A stretch of 64,000 nt of DNA, from positions 62,001-126,000 of the forward strand of contig CALNHX010003565.1 in assembly GCA_940337035.1 (NCBI GenBank), written 5' to 3'. A model generated the notes under the pieces. That model searched no databases. It saw only the letters and a program-made list of their open reading frames with translations, and was not told the DNA's origin. The position numbers were made by a program, and so were the translations under genes. This document shows positions 23,501-27,966 of this stretch, one piece after another. Within the stretch, counting starts at the first letter, position 1, and each line of letters opens with the position of its first letter. The stretch comes from Agriotes lineatus. Taxonomy: Eukaryota; Arthropoda; Insecta; Coleoptera; Elateridae.

Positions 23501-24160
23501 ATACATTTTTTAACTACAGGAACCAAGGCTAATCCTAGAAAGTATAATCCAGGTACTGCTTTTAAAAAAGTTAAATATTTACTAGAGGAACCTATTTACA
23601 TTGTTATCATGTTTTCAGGAACAGTATCTCAAGCAAACTGTTTAGAATCATGCCCTTTCTCATCATTGTATTTTGTTGCTGGATATGAAGATGGTGCAAT
23701 AGTTCTTTTCTCACGTCTGTTAGAAAAGCCTCTCATGACAATGTCCAATAAAGAAGATGACACGAATCACCGTGGAATTCAATTACTGCAATGGTCTTAT
23801 GACAGACCATGTGTGTTTTATGCAAAAGATTTTCACAATACTATACATGTTTGGGACTTGGCAGTTAGCGATTTATATCCAATTTATTCCATACCATTTA
23901 AGGAAAATATCACCAGTATGAAATTATCTCCTGTTCATAATAAAAATAGTGATGCATCTTATATGGTATGTATAACAACATAATGCCATTAGTAATATCA
24001 CTTGTTATTGGTGATACATGGATTAATATATTTTCAGATTCTTGCAACTGAAGATGGATCTATTTATTTACATATGCTTAAACCTGACTATGGACCATCA
24101 AATTTAGACCAATATCAACAAGATGTTAAAACTTTCTTGAATTATGTTAGTAGATTATAA
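1..24160 (+). CDS. WDR60: WDR60-like dynein-2 intermediate chain (DYNC2I1), 3' part, spliced
   Basis: Cytoplasmic dynein-2 intermediate chain 1, a WD40 subunit of the retrograde intraflagellar-transport motor; in insects expected in ciliated sensory neurons and possibly sperm. Exons read from the sequence are 1-734 (open at the window edge), 804-1008, 23258-23965 and 24038-24160, all with GT-AG borders and joining in frame to 589 residues plus TAA. The first exon has the family-like stretch EEVQTDNIETVSKWTQFP; later exons have WD-type strands (SLICIWNI, GSLVAWDI, GVLIVWGI, IHVWDL). The human protein is about twice as long, so the N-terminal half lies upstream of the window. Intron 1 is short, intron 2 is 22,249 bp of nested transposons, intron 3 is 72 bp. 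WDR34-type intermediate chains are a less likely alternative. Family recognition is from memory of the family, not from a search. Confidence 0.85.
804..1008 (+). CDS. WDR60: WDR60-like exon b
   Basis: The acceptor TTATTAAAG precedes 804 and the donor is GTATGT at 1009. The exon completes the split Gly codon and encodes SLVAWDIGNNRLRRE, then an acidic linker ending IPNNQ. The ATG at 811 that opens a short apparent ORF is an internal Met-like reading of another frame position and is not a start. Confidence 0.85.
1020..1243. mobile_element. Tc1/mariner-type MITE, 224 bp
   Basis: Terminal inverted repeats CAGCTGATTGCAAATAAAA and its complement, flanked by TA on both sides (1018-1019 and 1244-1245). 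It has no coding capacity and lies 11 bases inside the large intron, immediately after the exon b donor. Confidence 0.75.
1244..1839. other. Unassigned AT-rich intron sequence
   Basis: No coding, RNA or repeat structure recognised. Confidence 0.5.
1840..2170. mobile_element. MITE with three internal palindromic units
   Basis: Ends GTTGTTATAG and CTATAACAAC are complementary. Inside are three copies of a 23-bp near-perfect palindrome (ATTACCGCACT followed by its complement) at 2041-2063, 2072-2094 and 2099-2121, plus a half unit near 2025-2036. A second copy of the whole element at 59100-59379 has one palindrome only. Open frames across it are by-products of the palindromes. Confidence 0.65.
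2230..2391. repeat. FAM1 inverted-repeat MITE, copy 1
   Basis: Near-palindrome built on TGTCAAATTCGANGTTAG and its complement, about 140-160 bp. The family terminus, best seen in the copies at 46010 and 53362, is CGTTTGGCAGNACTGAAGT next to TA. Confidence 0.7.
2681..2818. repeat. FAM1 MITE, copy 2, abutting a foldback
   Basis: Begins TTGTTGGTAGCACTGTCA, contains TGTCAAATTCGAG and its complement, and ends at ACACTTCAC where the foldback at 2819 starts; the expected right end is missing. Together with copy 1 and complementary words at 2378-2398 and 2668-2692 it forms a larger palindrome. Confidence 0.65.
2819..3946. mobile_element. Foldback element of about 1.1 kb with tandem subrepeats
   Basis: Palindromic ends CTATACCTTTT and AAAAGGTATAG. 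The outer part of each arm is an array of about 21-bp units around AAACAATTTCAAAATGAG (2831-3010 and, complementary, 3811-3938). The inner arms (3011-3400 and 3415-3810) are also complementary to each other and carry the N-terminal part of a transposase-like frame. Confidence 0.75.
3390..3690 (-). pseudogene. Tc1/mariner-like transposase N-terminal relic in the foldback
   Basis: Read from 3690 downward: YIKKVDANNVKKQIRKLYN, then NVKKYQQEGEEQICGG, then SKLPYKHRLFMKERIQENHK and ITLKELKLKI. The layout (helix-turn-helix, basic linker, second helix-turn-helix ending in a LKELKLK-type helix) is that of Tc1/IS630-like DNA-binding domains. A stop interrupts it near 3600 and no DDE catalytic domain follows. 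A more decayed mirror copy occupies the left arm. Superfamily assignment is inferred from the pattern. Confidence 0.5.
3947..5529. other. Unassigned AT-rich intron sequence
   Basis: No coding or element structure recognised. Around 4690-4920 there is an insect-repeat-like stretch with GACTGACGGACAGACC, but no ends were found. Confidence 0.45.
5530..5579. repeat. (TA)n microsatellite at an RT element 3' end
   Basis: Nearly pure TA repeat directly after the 3' end of the minus-strand RT element. RTE-like elements often end in short repeats, and the + copy at 10208 and the fragment at 31221 end in TA runs too. Confidence 0.8.
5587..7760 (-). pseudogene. RTE-like non-LTR retrotransposon, 5'-truncated, frameshifted
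   Basis: Read from high to low coordinates. 7760-7438 encodes the C-terminal part of an apurinic-type endonuclease (TNQIDHMAIEKIHRA, GADINSDHYLV). 7437-6480 is reverse transcriptase with several frame breaks, and 6475-5588 is an open 295-residue segment with the RT motif QCLAYADDLIIMA (residues 32-44), the SETWVLTK and WERKILRRIYGG region, and the LRWLGHIMK tail typical of RTE/BovB-like elements. The first half of the endonuclease is absent. Long frames on the opposite strand are shadows. It lies head-to-head with the related element starting at about 7757. Confidence 0.85.
7757..10230 (+). mobile_element. RTE-like non-LTR retrotransposon, endonuclease-deleted
   Basis: It starts with an endonuclease N-terminus (FWNVQGLNKEGKIKQLEKE) that suffers a frame slip and a stop before 7890, then an open frame to 10208 and a 3' end of TA repeats (GCGCTTATATATATATAT). 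It is related to, but clearly diverged from, the minus-strand element it abuts, so this is not a simple inversion of one copy. Confidence 0.8.
7890..10208 (+). CDS. RTE-like ORF: endonuclease remnant plus reverse transcriptase
   Basis: 772 codons. Residues 1-25 are the endonuclease N-terminal region (ESYVWFNGGRK, FGTGF), which jumps directly to the last endonuclease motif GADADSDHYLV at 26-36; the catalytic middle of the nuclease, roughly 150-200 residues, is missing. A basic linker follows to about 220, then RT with KKGDKTSCENYRGIA, the DFKQAYDSI motif, GLRQGDPLSASLFN and YADD at 503-506, then the C-terminal SETWILNKKEK, WERKILRRIYGG and RWIGHVQR region. RT reads intact but the nuclease needed for target nicking is gone. 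The first Met is simply the first after the upstream stop. Reverse-strand frames here are shadows. Confidence 0.88.
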   Translation: MKIESYVWFNGGRKMNKFGTGFLQKGADADSDHYLVRATLNQDIKTDSRHSKMKQIKYDVEQLQDPDKRKRYQHEIDMHLNKTKEERSIEGEWKRLEEAIKTAAKKAMSVKGSDNRKTWHDEECIKAVEEKRRAREIMISKNSEESKNKYKEKRKKAKSVCRKKKREFNENKIKMIEEKLKNKKIRNFYQDVKKEKIGYQGRTTYCKDKQGKLIGRPEERMNRWKEYFEELLNSSKDREAETPTVITMKEQEREVREIEPPSKEDVIKAIEKLKNNKSAGENGIVSEMVKYGGKKLHEKLWILIKQIWREEKEPEDWSRALISPIHKKGDKTSCENYRGIAVLDITYKILATLIKDKLNIYTEAIIGDYQCGFRANRSVTDQIFILKQIQENFYEYNKTVHAIFIDFKQAYDSINRNKLYEALEELAIPRKLIALVKMTLQNTENIVKVQGQKSNPFRVERGLRQGDPLSASLFNVALKKIIRDSRIKTTGTIYNTDHQCIAYADDVAILARTDKELKKVIRSLNEEAQKMGLRINEEKSKYMEISRARKNSEALGYLTVRTNENRELKFEKVGSFVYLGALITSNCDSDKEIEARLVRGNKSASNLLSVLRAKQISQRTKIRIYSTVIRPAVTYSSETWILNKKEKEKLLRWERKILRRIYGGQKVGEIWKRQTNEELMQMYKNPDIISIVKAQRIRWIGHVQRLPKQRMTKIMLRAGLIGIRTRGRPRRKWMEAVEEDIKKMGVRNWTEVAKCRKQWRQTVNKALGLHGL
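10231..10614. other. Unassigned intron sequence
   Basis: Nothing recognised between the RTE-like 3' end and the Copia relic. Confidence 0.4.
10615..11428 (+). pseudogene. Copia (Ty1) pol relic, first part
   Basis: Decayed integrase C-terminus (NKKAVKELLIGYKEEGYGIW at about 10625), then the Copia RT start: LPTGKKSFP, SYKWVYKICMKPG in another frame, GYSQKKDMDYDQT, IAKSGTIQFLLIS, DGFKDSTDTACHL and the YVDD-block remnant VDDRLVTTNKADM, scattered over three frames with many stops. It breaks off at EEFKITV (about 11428), where a MITE and a Penelope element intervene. Confidence 0.75.
11432..12369. mobile_element. Non-autonomous DNA element with GGGGAGTTCC ends, 938 bp
   Basis: Inverted ends GGGGAGTTCCNGGCAAGATG (continuing ACATA) at both sides, flanked by TA. 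The word AAGATGACA or its complement recurs inside (about 11622, 11642 and 11980), as subterminal repeats often do. No transposase found. Confidence 0.65.
12639..13910 (-). CDS. Penelope ORF, C-terminal part: RT core plus GIY-YIG nuclease
   Basis: 423 codons. RT motifs EGAAMGSPLSPAIANIYM (about 43-60), RYIDDTF (79-85, catalytic IDD) and CSIPFLDVLV; then a linker and GIY-YIG domain with AGVYRIPCSCGSSYIGQTG (274-292) and R293, followed by a histidine-containing tail. The downstream half is open. It is separated from the N-terminal frame by a small deletion at about 13915. Forward-strand frames in the region are shadows. Confidence 0.88.
   Translation of the reverse strand: MPVDEVLVMLKDLSPTDQVELVEICLKNTYFSWNNKIYEQVEGAAMGSPLSPAIANIYMAAFETKALEQAQLKPTCWLRYIDDTFVIWSHGRQTLNLFLEHLNFVHSNIQFTMEVEKNCSIPFLDVLVKRKSDGGLEHAVYRKKTHSDRYLNADSHHHPMQKATVLQTLATRAVRISDEENREREKLHLFDSLQRNGYTTTAIRKALDKTMTKKAKKESPPLEGLAFLPYVKGSTDKIGRVLQRCNIKTVFTSKETLGNGFRSVKDKIPSLKTAGVYRIPCSCGSSYIGQTGRSIDLRLQEHKGDCKHKRITKSAVAEHTFTNGYTLEVEHARVLARIPHYFPRVIREAIEIEKHPNNINREDGFKLSKTWTPVIHDLKHYNHCPSYGHAARITLHSDDQPALRHSARLAQRTINNSTPTFGS
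13900..14520 (-). pseudogene. Penelope ORF, N-terminal part, disabled before RT motif A
   Basis: Open from about 14520: LNNLAKYDKLAPKQ, then LATDKVIVNLSNIQLNN, then MYGLPKIHKEGVPLRPIVSA (RT fingers, usual Penelope motif), then NKDDLLVS. Normally DLLVS runs into the motif A block containing the first catalytic Asp; here it jumps to KVPVDEVL in another frame. A deletion of some 25-30 bases has removed motif A. Confidence 0.8.
14553..15280 (+). pseudogene. Copia pol relic, second part (RT end and RNase H)
   Basis: Continues the same element: FFGLEVGKQENGSIRISQSA, YRKADVALIYL, ILYKLDYKKGD, then RNase H words LIVDNQAAIRLAHNPEYH and VKQLEDMTNPRLE. All in + orientation with frequent frame breaks. 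An (AAT)n run lies at 14955-14978. The relic is cut at 15280 by a Gypsy LTR and resumes at 19354. Confidence 0.75.
15281..15596 (-). repeat. Gypsy LTR (3' LTR in element orientation)
   Basis: By eye identical to 19038-19353 except one base (A at about 15372, G in the partner). The GC-rich middle gives open frames on both strands (for example around 15396-15674 and 15371-15751) that are not genes. Confidence 0.92.
16064..17110 (-). CDS. Gypsy integrase with chromodomain-less C-terminus
   Basis: The open frame continues upstream of its first Met (17038) through RNGHFAFAKTYELVASQYWF, part of the HHCC zinc-binding region. Counting from that Met, core residues are D55 (HIDHLGPF), D114 (ISDRGTSF) and E150 (GNGQVERYN), giving D,D35E. 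The C-terminal part has PYLVGELVLLR and LQPRWRGPFRISRVLGNDRYEV, the usual Gypsy integrase tail (GPY/F-like), ending IRPWIRFE. It reads uninterrupted, unlike the lost RT. The short plus frame at 16223 is a shadow. Confidence 0.88.
17111..17712. other. Non-coding sequence replacing Gypsy RT/RNase H
   Basis: No RT motif in any frame. It includes CTGGCGACTTACCAG and GGGGCTACCCATTG words reminiscent of another LTR element's edge, but no repeat pair was found. Confidence 0.4.
17713..17934 (-). CDS. Gypsy protease-RT linker, truncated
   Basis: EILNEFSECTTKNLSEIGVT and KMKIT-like words (EMKITLTSDRPIVEAQ) are the segment that precedes RT in Gypsy pol. The frame then runs into unrelated sequence and stops at 17713, marking the edge of the RT/RNase H deletion or replacement. 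Confidence 0.6.
   Translation of the reverse strand: MEILNEFSECTTKNLSEIGVTRKTEMKITLTSDRPIVEAQQYDKNTQHIITLNQLLRLEMLLLIRKMYFKTMH
17922..18599 (-). CDS. Gypsy zinc knuckle and protease
   Basis: 225 codons. A CCHC knuckle CYQCGEGGHFKRSC spans residues 41-54. The aspartic protease motif is CIKSFVDFGSECSLI: the usual D-S/T-G triad reads D98-F99-G100, a substitution that may impair cleavage. The remainder (LFTRTEIKIDGVIREIELYI, VLIGQNF) fits retropepsin flap and C-terminal strands. The frame overlaps the upstream gag-like frame. Confidence 0.75.
   Translation of the reverse strand: METAGIRDPAVLASHFKKLDDKKNEVGIFKTDKGKSNLRICYQCGEGGHFKRSCPQGTSRQKAIEYRHVNVIRSGLDSNAKFYKNASVNGFCIKSFVDFGSECSLITKRTAEKFLLTLKPLDCVIVLSTAFGQQLKPTLFTRTEIKIDGVIREIELYIIQECVIGVEVLIGQNFTELYDVCYSKTGNTLLFQDNNTSNFVINSINNIVVNVVSNNRKYYRHFWRS
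18550..18927 (-). CDS. Gypsy gag-like basic region
   Basis: 125 codons, rich in Arg and Ser (RSSMQRSVERQHRPRRGR), ending in a short segment VSQLGDAIVEGMAKFAHQLQ. No capsid fold can be recognised; most of gag appears missing. Assigned from its position between 5' LTR and zinc knuckle. Confidence 0.45.
   Translation of the reverse strand: MGLVRHSVQRRSSMQRSVERQHRPRRGRTRSPRGETGKRHRTSSERWISRRRRSQAGDAGSSSQQSEGGRGQMGRSSERVTTVSQLGDAIVEGMAKFAHQLQVKDNQIFCGNGGNSRSCSISEPL
19038..19353 (-). repeat. Gypsy LTR (5' LTR in element orientation)
   Basis: Same 316-bp repeat. The primer-binding region should lie just inside, at about 19015-19037 on the minus strand; no tRNA match was recognised by eye. Confidence 0.92.
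19354..19400 (+). pseudogene. Copia relic, third part
   Basis: The word CATT at 15277-15280 is repeated at 19354-19357, so the Copia sequence continues here after the Gypsy insertion. Only a few codons can be followed; a Copia LTR was not recognised. Confidence 0.45.
19401..20093. other. Unassigned intron sequence
   Basis: AT-rich, no feature recognised. Confidence 0.4.
20094..20589 (-). mobile_element. Helitron-type element with tRNA-Gly-like insert, copy 1
   Basis: Minus orientation. 5' end TCC at 20589 next to A; 3' end near 20094 decayed (GAACCGAAGCGTAGTTCGGG hairpin region, then CACT in place of CTAG). Homologous to 61476-61848 on both sides of the tRNA-like segment (shared AGCAACATTTTAAGCCATCA and AACTTAATCGGTC). 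Confidence 0.6.
20199..20269 (-). tRNA. tRNA-Gly(GCC)-like sequence, probably a pseudo-tRNA
   Basis: On the minus strand: ACTGGTAGAATGCTCGCC (A box), anticodon loop CTGCCAT (GCC anticodon) on a good five-base stem, and the B box arm GGGTTCGATTCCC. The acceptor stem is damaged: GCCATGT against ACGATGC leaves two mismatches. The matching copy at 61549 has decayed differently, so both are likely element-borne remnants rather than working tRNA genes. Confidence 0.55.
20590..21974. other. Unassigned AT-rich intron sequence
   Basis: No coding or structural feature recognised. Two stretches with GTGGTCTAGTTAGC and its complement (about 21262 and 21520) hint at another decayed inverted-repeat element. 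Confidence 0.4.
21975..22247 (-). mobile_element. 5S rRNA-headed SINE (SINE3-type)
   Basis: Minus strand from 22247: GGTGTAGCTTGAACAAGCGT, then GATCAGTAGAGTTAAGCAAC, then GGTCAGAACTTGGATGGGAG. The last two match the internal promoter region and 3' half of 5S rRNA. A unique body follows, and the element ends in an (AAAT)n tail at 21975-21999. A plain 5S pseudogene is the alternative, but the tail and body favour a SINE. Confidence 0.7.
22473..23207. mobile_element. Foldback MITE with iterated GATCGC/GTCGC words
   Basis: Both ends are runs of short phrases: AAAAGATCGCGGTCAAAATG, CGACAAATGATNGCATGCGA on the left and their complements on the right (about 23085-23200). The middle 480 bp is unrelated and non-coding. 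It stops 50 bp before the exon c acceptor. Confidence 0.65.
23258..23965 (+). CDS. WDR60: WDR60-like exon c (main WD40 exon)
   Basis: 236 codons, phase 0 at both ends, donor GTATGT at 23966. It carries at least three WD-like repeats: SLDENGVLIVWGI near the start, the GYEDGAIVLFSRL strand in the middle, and FHNTIHVWDLAVSDLYP near the end. The Met at 23267 is internal. Confidence 0.88.
24038..24160 (+). CDS. WDR60: WDR60-like terminal exon
   Basis: Acceptor TATTTTCAG ends at 24037. The 40 codons give ILATEDGSIYLHMLKP and a short tail ending NYVSRL before TAA at 24158. It is too short to appear as an independent ORF and was placed by splice signals and by the WD-like DGSIYLHML strand. Confidence 0.82.
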   Translation: MLATEDGSIYLHMLKPDYGPSNLDQYQQDVKTFLNYVSRL

Positions 24161-24341
24161 CAATTTACTTGTTAAACTTGAGCTAAGAAATCAAGCCATC
24201 AGTACTTTTTGAAAGCAAAACATCATTGTATGCAGTACATATAAGGTATAAGTAGTTGATTTCTTGACTGAAGTAACAAACCTTTGCTTGTAATGCAATA
24301 ATTGTAAAAGCACTGTTATATTTTTATTATTCTATAAACAA

Positions 24342-24347
24342 AATAAA
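24342..24347 (+). terminator. Candidate polyadenylation signal of the WDR60-like gene
   Basis: Canonical AATAAA, 181 bases after the stop codon, in an AT-rich context. No other good hexamer lies nearer to the stop. Confidence 0.55.
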
Positions 24348-24713
24348 TTTACAATTTTCAAAACTTCAGTCAATTCTGATTGCATTTTTTGCATTATAAA
24401 TTAACATTTTTCTACATAAAACAATGACATTGATAAACTTACATTTCCATTATTATATTAAATAATCGTAATAATGTGCAACTTTTAGCAAATAAGTCAA
24501 GTTGTATACAAATCTGAGCCAATACAGTGATGCTATATGAAGCCTTTGCCATTAAGCGATATGAATCACGTTGTTTTGGGTAATGTTTCATAATTTGATA
24601 TATTTTTACGAAGCAAAAAGTTACACCGTAGCATTTCGATGCAGTCAGTTACAATGTAAAATCAACGCTTTTCGTCTTAAGTTTATACTGCATTACAGTA
24701 AATTGCTATAAAA
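24348..24713. other. Intergenic sequence after the WDR60-like gene
   Basis: Nothing recognised. Confidence 0.4.
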
Positions 24714-24988
24714 TAGTATATTATGTTATTAGGAGCAAAAGTTATATTTTATGTGGCGTGGCTGGACGGTTTATCTGCCGACCTTGCGAGGCAGAAGAAC
24801 AGCCGAGCCGCATAAAAATACTTTTGCTCCGAATAACATATAGCATTTTTTTCTTCAAACGTTTATAAGAAAATCCGAAGAAAATTACTCTATCTCGTCA
24901 GCGGCAGATAAAGTCGTCAGCGGCAGATAATATTATCCAGCCACCCCACATAAAATATGACTTTTGCTCCTAATAACATAATATACTA
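24714..24988. mobile_element. MITE of 275 bp with TAGTATATTATG ends
   Basis: Terminal inverted repeats of about 50 bp: TAGTATATTATGTTATTAGG with AGCAAAAGT, mirrored at the right end. The interior contains CAGCGGCAGATAA twice. Non-coding. Confidence 0.7.
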
Positions 24989-25164
24989 TTAGTGTGAAGT
25001 AAAATTTTCAGTGTTGTGTAAAAGTACAAACAGTGATATGATACGAATGCTTTTTTATTTCAGATACTACAAAACGTTTACATCAAATACAACATGCAAA
25101 TATACAGGGTATCAAAAAGTGGATCAAGATTTGAGGGGCGTATAGTACTCACTAAAACGAGTAT

Positions 25165-25345
25165 AGTAAAATCACGGAAGCAAACGGTGCACGTCATCAA
25201 ATATTTAGTTATTAATTTAAAGTTACTGGTTTATGACGCGCACCGTTTGATTCCATGATTTACTTAATAGTTACAATAAATTAATATGATTGTAACTATA
25301 GATAAATCACATAATCAAACGGCGTGCGTCATCAAACAGTAACTT
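25165..25345. repeat. Inverted repeats around CAAACGGTGCACGTCATCAA
   Basis: The word ATCACGGAAGCAAACGGTGC with ACGTCATCAA occurs at about 25171-25205, inverted at 25230-25262, direct again at 25305-25338 and inverted at 26411-26442, enclosing the Helitron pair. It looks like an older inverted-repeat element that received the Helitrons. Confidence 0.5.
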
Positions 25346-25353
25346 TAAATTAA

Positions 25354-25816
25354 TCCTTTATCTAATAGACTTGTCTGTCCGGGACGCTGTTTTGTCTGTC
25401 CGGGACGCTGTTTTGTCTGTTCGGGACGCTGTTTTGTCTGTCCGGGACGCTGTTTCGTCTGTCCGGGACGCTGTTCCAGCAGCCAAACCGTAAGAGATAG
25501 AGAAAAAAGTTATGAAAGTTATATGTTTGGAATGGTCATGTCAGGTCAGGAACCGAATTTCAGTCACGTGACACTTCCGTTTTTCGAGAAATCACGTGAT
25601 TTTCGTCCGTCCAGGACGCTGTTTCAGCAGCCAAAACGTAAGAGATAGAGAAAAAAGTTATTAAAGTTATATGTCAGGTCAGGAACCGAATTTCAGTCAC
25701 GTGACACTTCCGGTTTTCGAGAAATCACGTGATTTCCGTCCGTCCGGGACGCGTTCTATTTGAAAAACGGTCTTTTTTGTTTTATTAAATGAGACATTTG
25801 TCTCACTGGTTGCTAG
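25354..25816 (+). mobile_element. Helitron-type unit 1 of a head-to-tail pair
   Basis: 5' end TCCTTTATCTAATAG preceded by A. 3' end: stem-loop GAGACATTTGTCTC, ten bases, then CTAG. Inside: five tandem copies of a 21-bp word around CTGTCCGGGACGCTG (25373-25477), then two copies of a block with CAGCAGCCAAACCGTAAGAG and AATTTCAGTCACGTGACAC. No RepHel coding. Confidence 0.7.
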
Positions 25817-26396
25817 TCCTTTATCTAATAGACTTGTCTGTCCGGGACGCTGTTTCAGCAGCCAAACCGTAAGAGATAGAGAAAAAAGTTATTAAAGTTA
25901 TATGTTTGGAATGGTCATGTCAGGTCAGGAACCGAATTTCAGTCACGTGACACATCCGGTTTTCGAGAAATCACGTGATTTCCGTCCGTCCGGGACGCTG
26001 GCGCTGGTCCGTCCGCGACGCTGTTTCAGCAGCCAAACCGTACGAGATAGAGAAAAAAGTTATGAAAGTTATATGTTTGGAATGGTCATGTTAGGTCAGG
26101 AACCGAATTTCAGTCACGTGACACTTCCGGTTTTCGATAAATCACGTGATTTCTCGAAAACCGGAAGTGTCAGTACGCTGGCGCTGTTTCAGCATCCAAA
26201 CGGAGCTGCGACCCTCTGCGCCTTAAAACCTCGATCGGTTAGGCAACCACTTTGACGGCTTCCAGAATGTTCCGATGCGGCGTACCACTTTGACACCTTC
26301 CAGGTCTGGGTACAGTTTTTATTTAATACGCGTTCTATTTGAAAAACGGTCTTTTTTGTTTTTTTAAATGAGACATTTGTCTCACTGTGTTGCTAG
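25817..26396 (+). mobile_element. Helitron-type unit 2 of a head-to-tail pair
   Basis: It starts TCCTTTATCTAATAG exactly where unit 1 ends CTAG, and ends with the same stem-loop and CTAG at 26393-26396 followed by T. The interior has two more CAGCAGCCAAACCGTA blocks. An open frame at 25902-26255 is a by-product of the repeats. Confidence 0.7.
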
Positions 26397-27109
26397 TAAC
26401 AAAATAATTGATGACGTGCACCGTTTGTTTCCGTGATTTTATTATAAAACAGTTAATAAACATGGGTCCAAAAACGATTCATTATAGAGATATAACTCCT
26501 AGAAATGAGTAAGAGATAATTTCTCCCTTTTCACTAATATGAAGTTACCCACTTAACGCTGTAAAAATGAAATTTTGAAAAAAATTAATGCTAATCAGAG
26601 GTTATATTTCAGAATGTGTGAACCGTAAATTTTTTCTACTTTTATGGAATTTTGCCTGGTGAATTATATGCAAAAATTGTCCTTTTACTTAAATTCAATT
26701 TATATCAAATCGAGGAAATTTCAGTTTTAAGCAATAAAGCACACATTTTCTTGTATAAATCCTAAATTATCTTAAAAGAGTGCATCTGAACAATTTTGAT
26801 TAAGAGCACTATTTTTCTGATCATAAAATTAGAAATGTCATGAAAAGTTATTAATTTATCATCAGCGAAAATTGATCATCTTTTACAAACTTCAAGGAGT
26901 AATATCTCCTTACGGAAGCGTATATAGACCTGTTTTTTACTCATTTCAGTGAGTACTATAGTAAGGACCTGAAATTTTAAAACATTTTTAAAACCCTGTA
27001 TAAAAGTTCTACAGCAAATAATCAGATAATATAAGTATTACACATTAAACACATATTATTGTTGAAGGTATAAAAACGTATTTTAATAGTTTCTTAAGTT
27101 TCCGTGGAA
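26397..27109. other. Intergenic sequence, remnants of an enclosing repeat
   Basis: Contains the last inverted CAAACGGTGCACGTCATCAA word and, at 26930-26965, TTCAGTGAGTACTATAG, which mirrors ATAGTACTCACT near 25140; otherwise unassigned. Confidence 0.4.
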
Positions 27110-27966
27110 TATATTAAAAATAACAGCTTTCATTCACGCCAGTATCTGCCTTTAAATAATTCGGGATGCAAATCTTGTATTTGTTGGCATTTATTCTTTT
27201 TCGGTGGCTGTTTGTTCTTAATGTGTTTAGCAAAATATTTAACTAGCACTTCCTTTTGTCTTGTTGACCAAGGCTGTCCTTGGCGAAGAACCATTTTCTT
27301 CCTATTTATCTTGCTTCGTTTTTGGGGAATTTCTTTTTCAGTGTTTTCGCTTTCGTCTATTGTCTCTTTTATTTCATCTCTATCCATTATAAATTCCGTT
27401 TCGCAAGTTTCAGTTGCCGACAAAGTGGATGGGACTGCTGATAAAATACATAAATGTATTGTCGCTAATAAAATGACCACCAATGTTAATTAGATACTCA
27501 AAATGCTCTTTCATGATAGGGGACAGAAGAACCGGCACTCCTCTTCCTGGTTTTCTTCGTAATACTATACGATTGTAGGTTTGTAATAGAATGCGTTCAG
27601 TTTCAGTCAAGCCTTTAGCAAGTTCATTTTCTTCGCGATGTTCCAAATTTATTGATTTGTATGTCTCAACTTTTAATTGGGCCACCTCCGCAGGTCGTCT
27701 TCGGTTCAATAGTAGCATTTGGGTGTAAAGTATTTCCTTAAGAGAAGTGGAAGCCTTAAAATCTTTGGGCTCCTTTTCAGAATACTATAATGTTTGTCAG
27801 CATTTCCTTTTAAAAATTCATTTAGTTTCTTTATATCTGTAGACAGAGGAATTAGTTCTTCTTTCTTCCATCTATTTTCATTCAAATTTGTAGCAGCCTG
27901 TGCACAGTCAGTAAATGTAGCCTGGGTTCCAACTACAAGATAATTTGTCGAATAAAAGCAAAACAC
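27110..27966 (-). pseudogene. Tyrosine-recombinase-like repetitive gene relic (Crypton-like?)
   Basis: Three overlapping frames read downward from 27966: LNENRWKKEELIPLSTDIKK and LNEFLKGNADKHY; then LLLNRRRPAEVAQLKVETYK, LTETERILLQTYNRIVLRR and KPGRGVPVLLSPIMKEHFEY; then RQGQPWSTRQKEVLVKYFAK and HIKNKQPPKKNKCQQI. This resembles a repetitive arthropod protein family with an integrase-like core and a C-terminal WT..Q..VV..FF..HI.....PP domain. The segment that should hold the catalytic Arg/His/Tyr block is missing between about 27430 and 27500. Family name is from memory and unsure; relic status is clear from the frame breaks. Confidence 0.45.

Noticed and set aside
25902..26255. 117-codon ORF with internal repeats (FGMVMSGQEPNFSHVT)
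   Set aside because: It is generated by tandem blocks within the Helitron unit and is not preserved in unit 1 or the 46541 copy.
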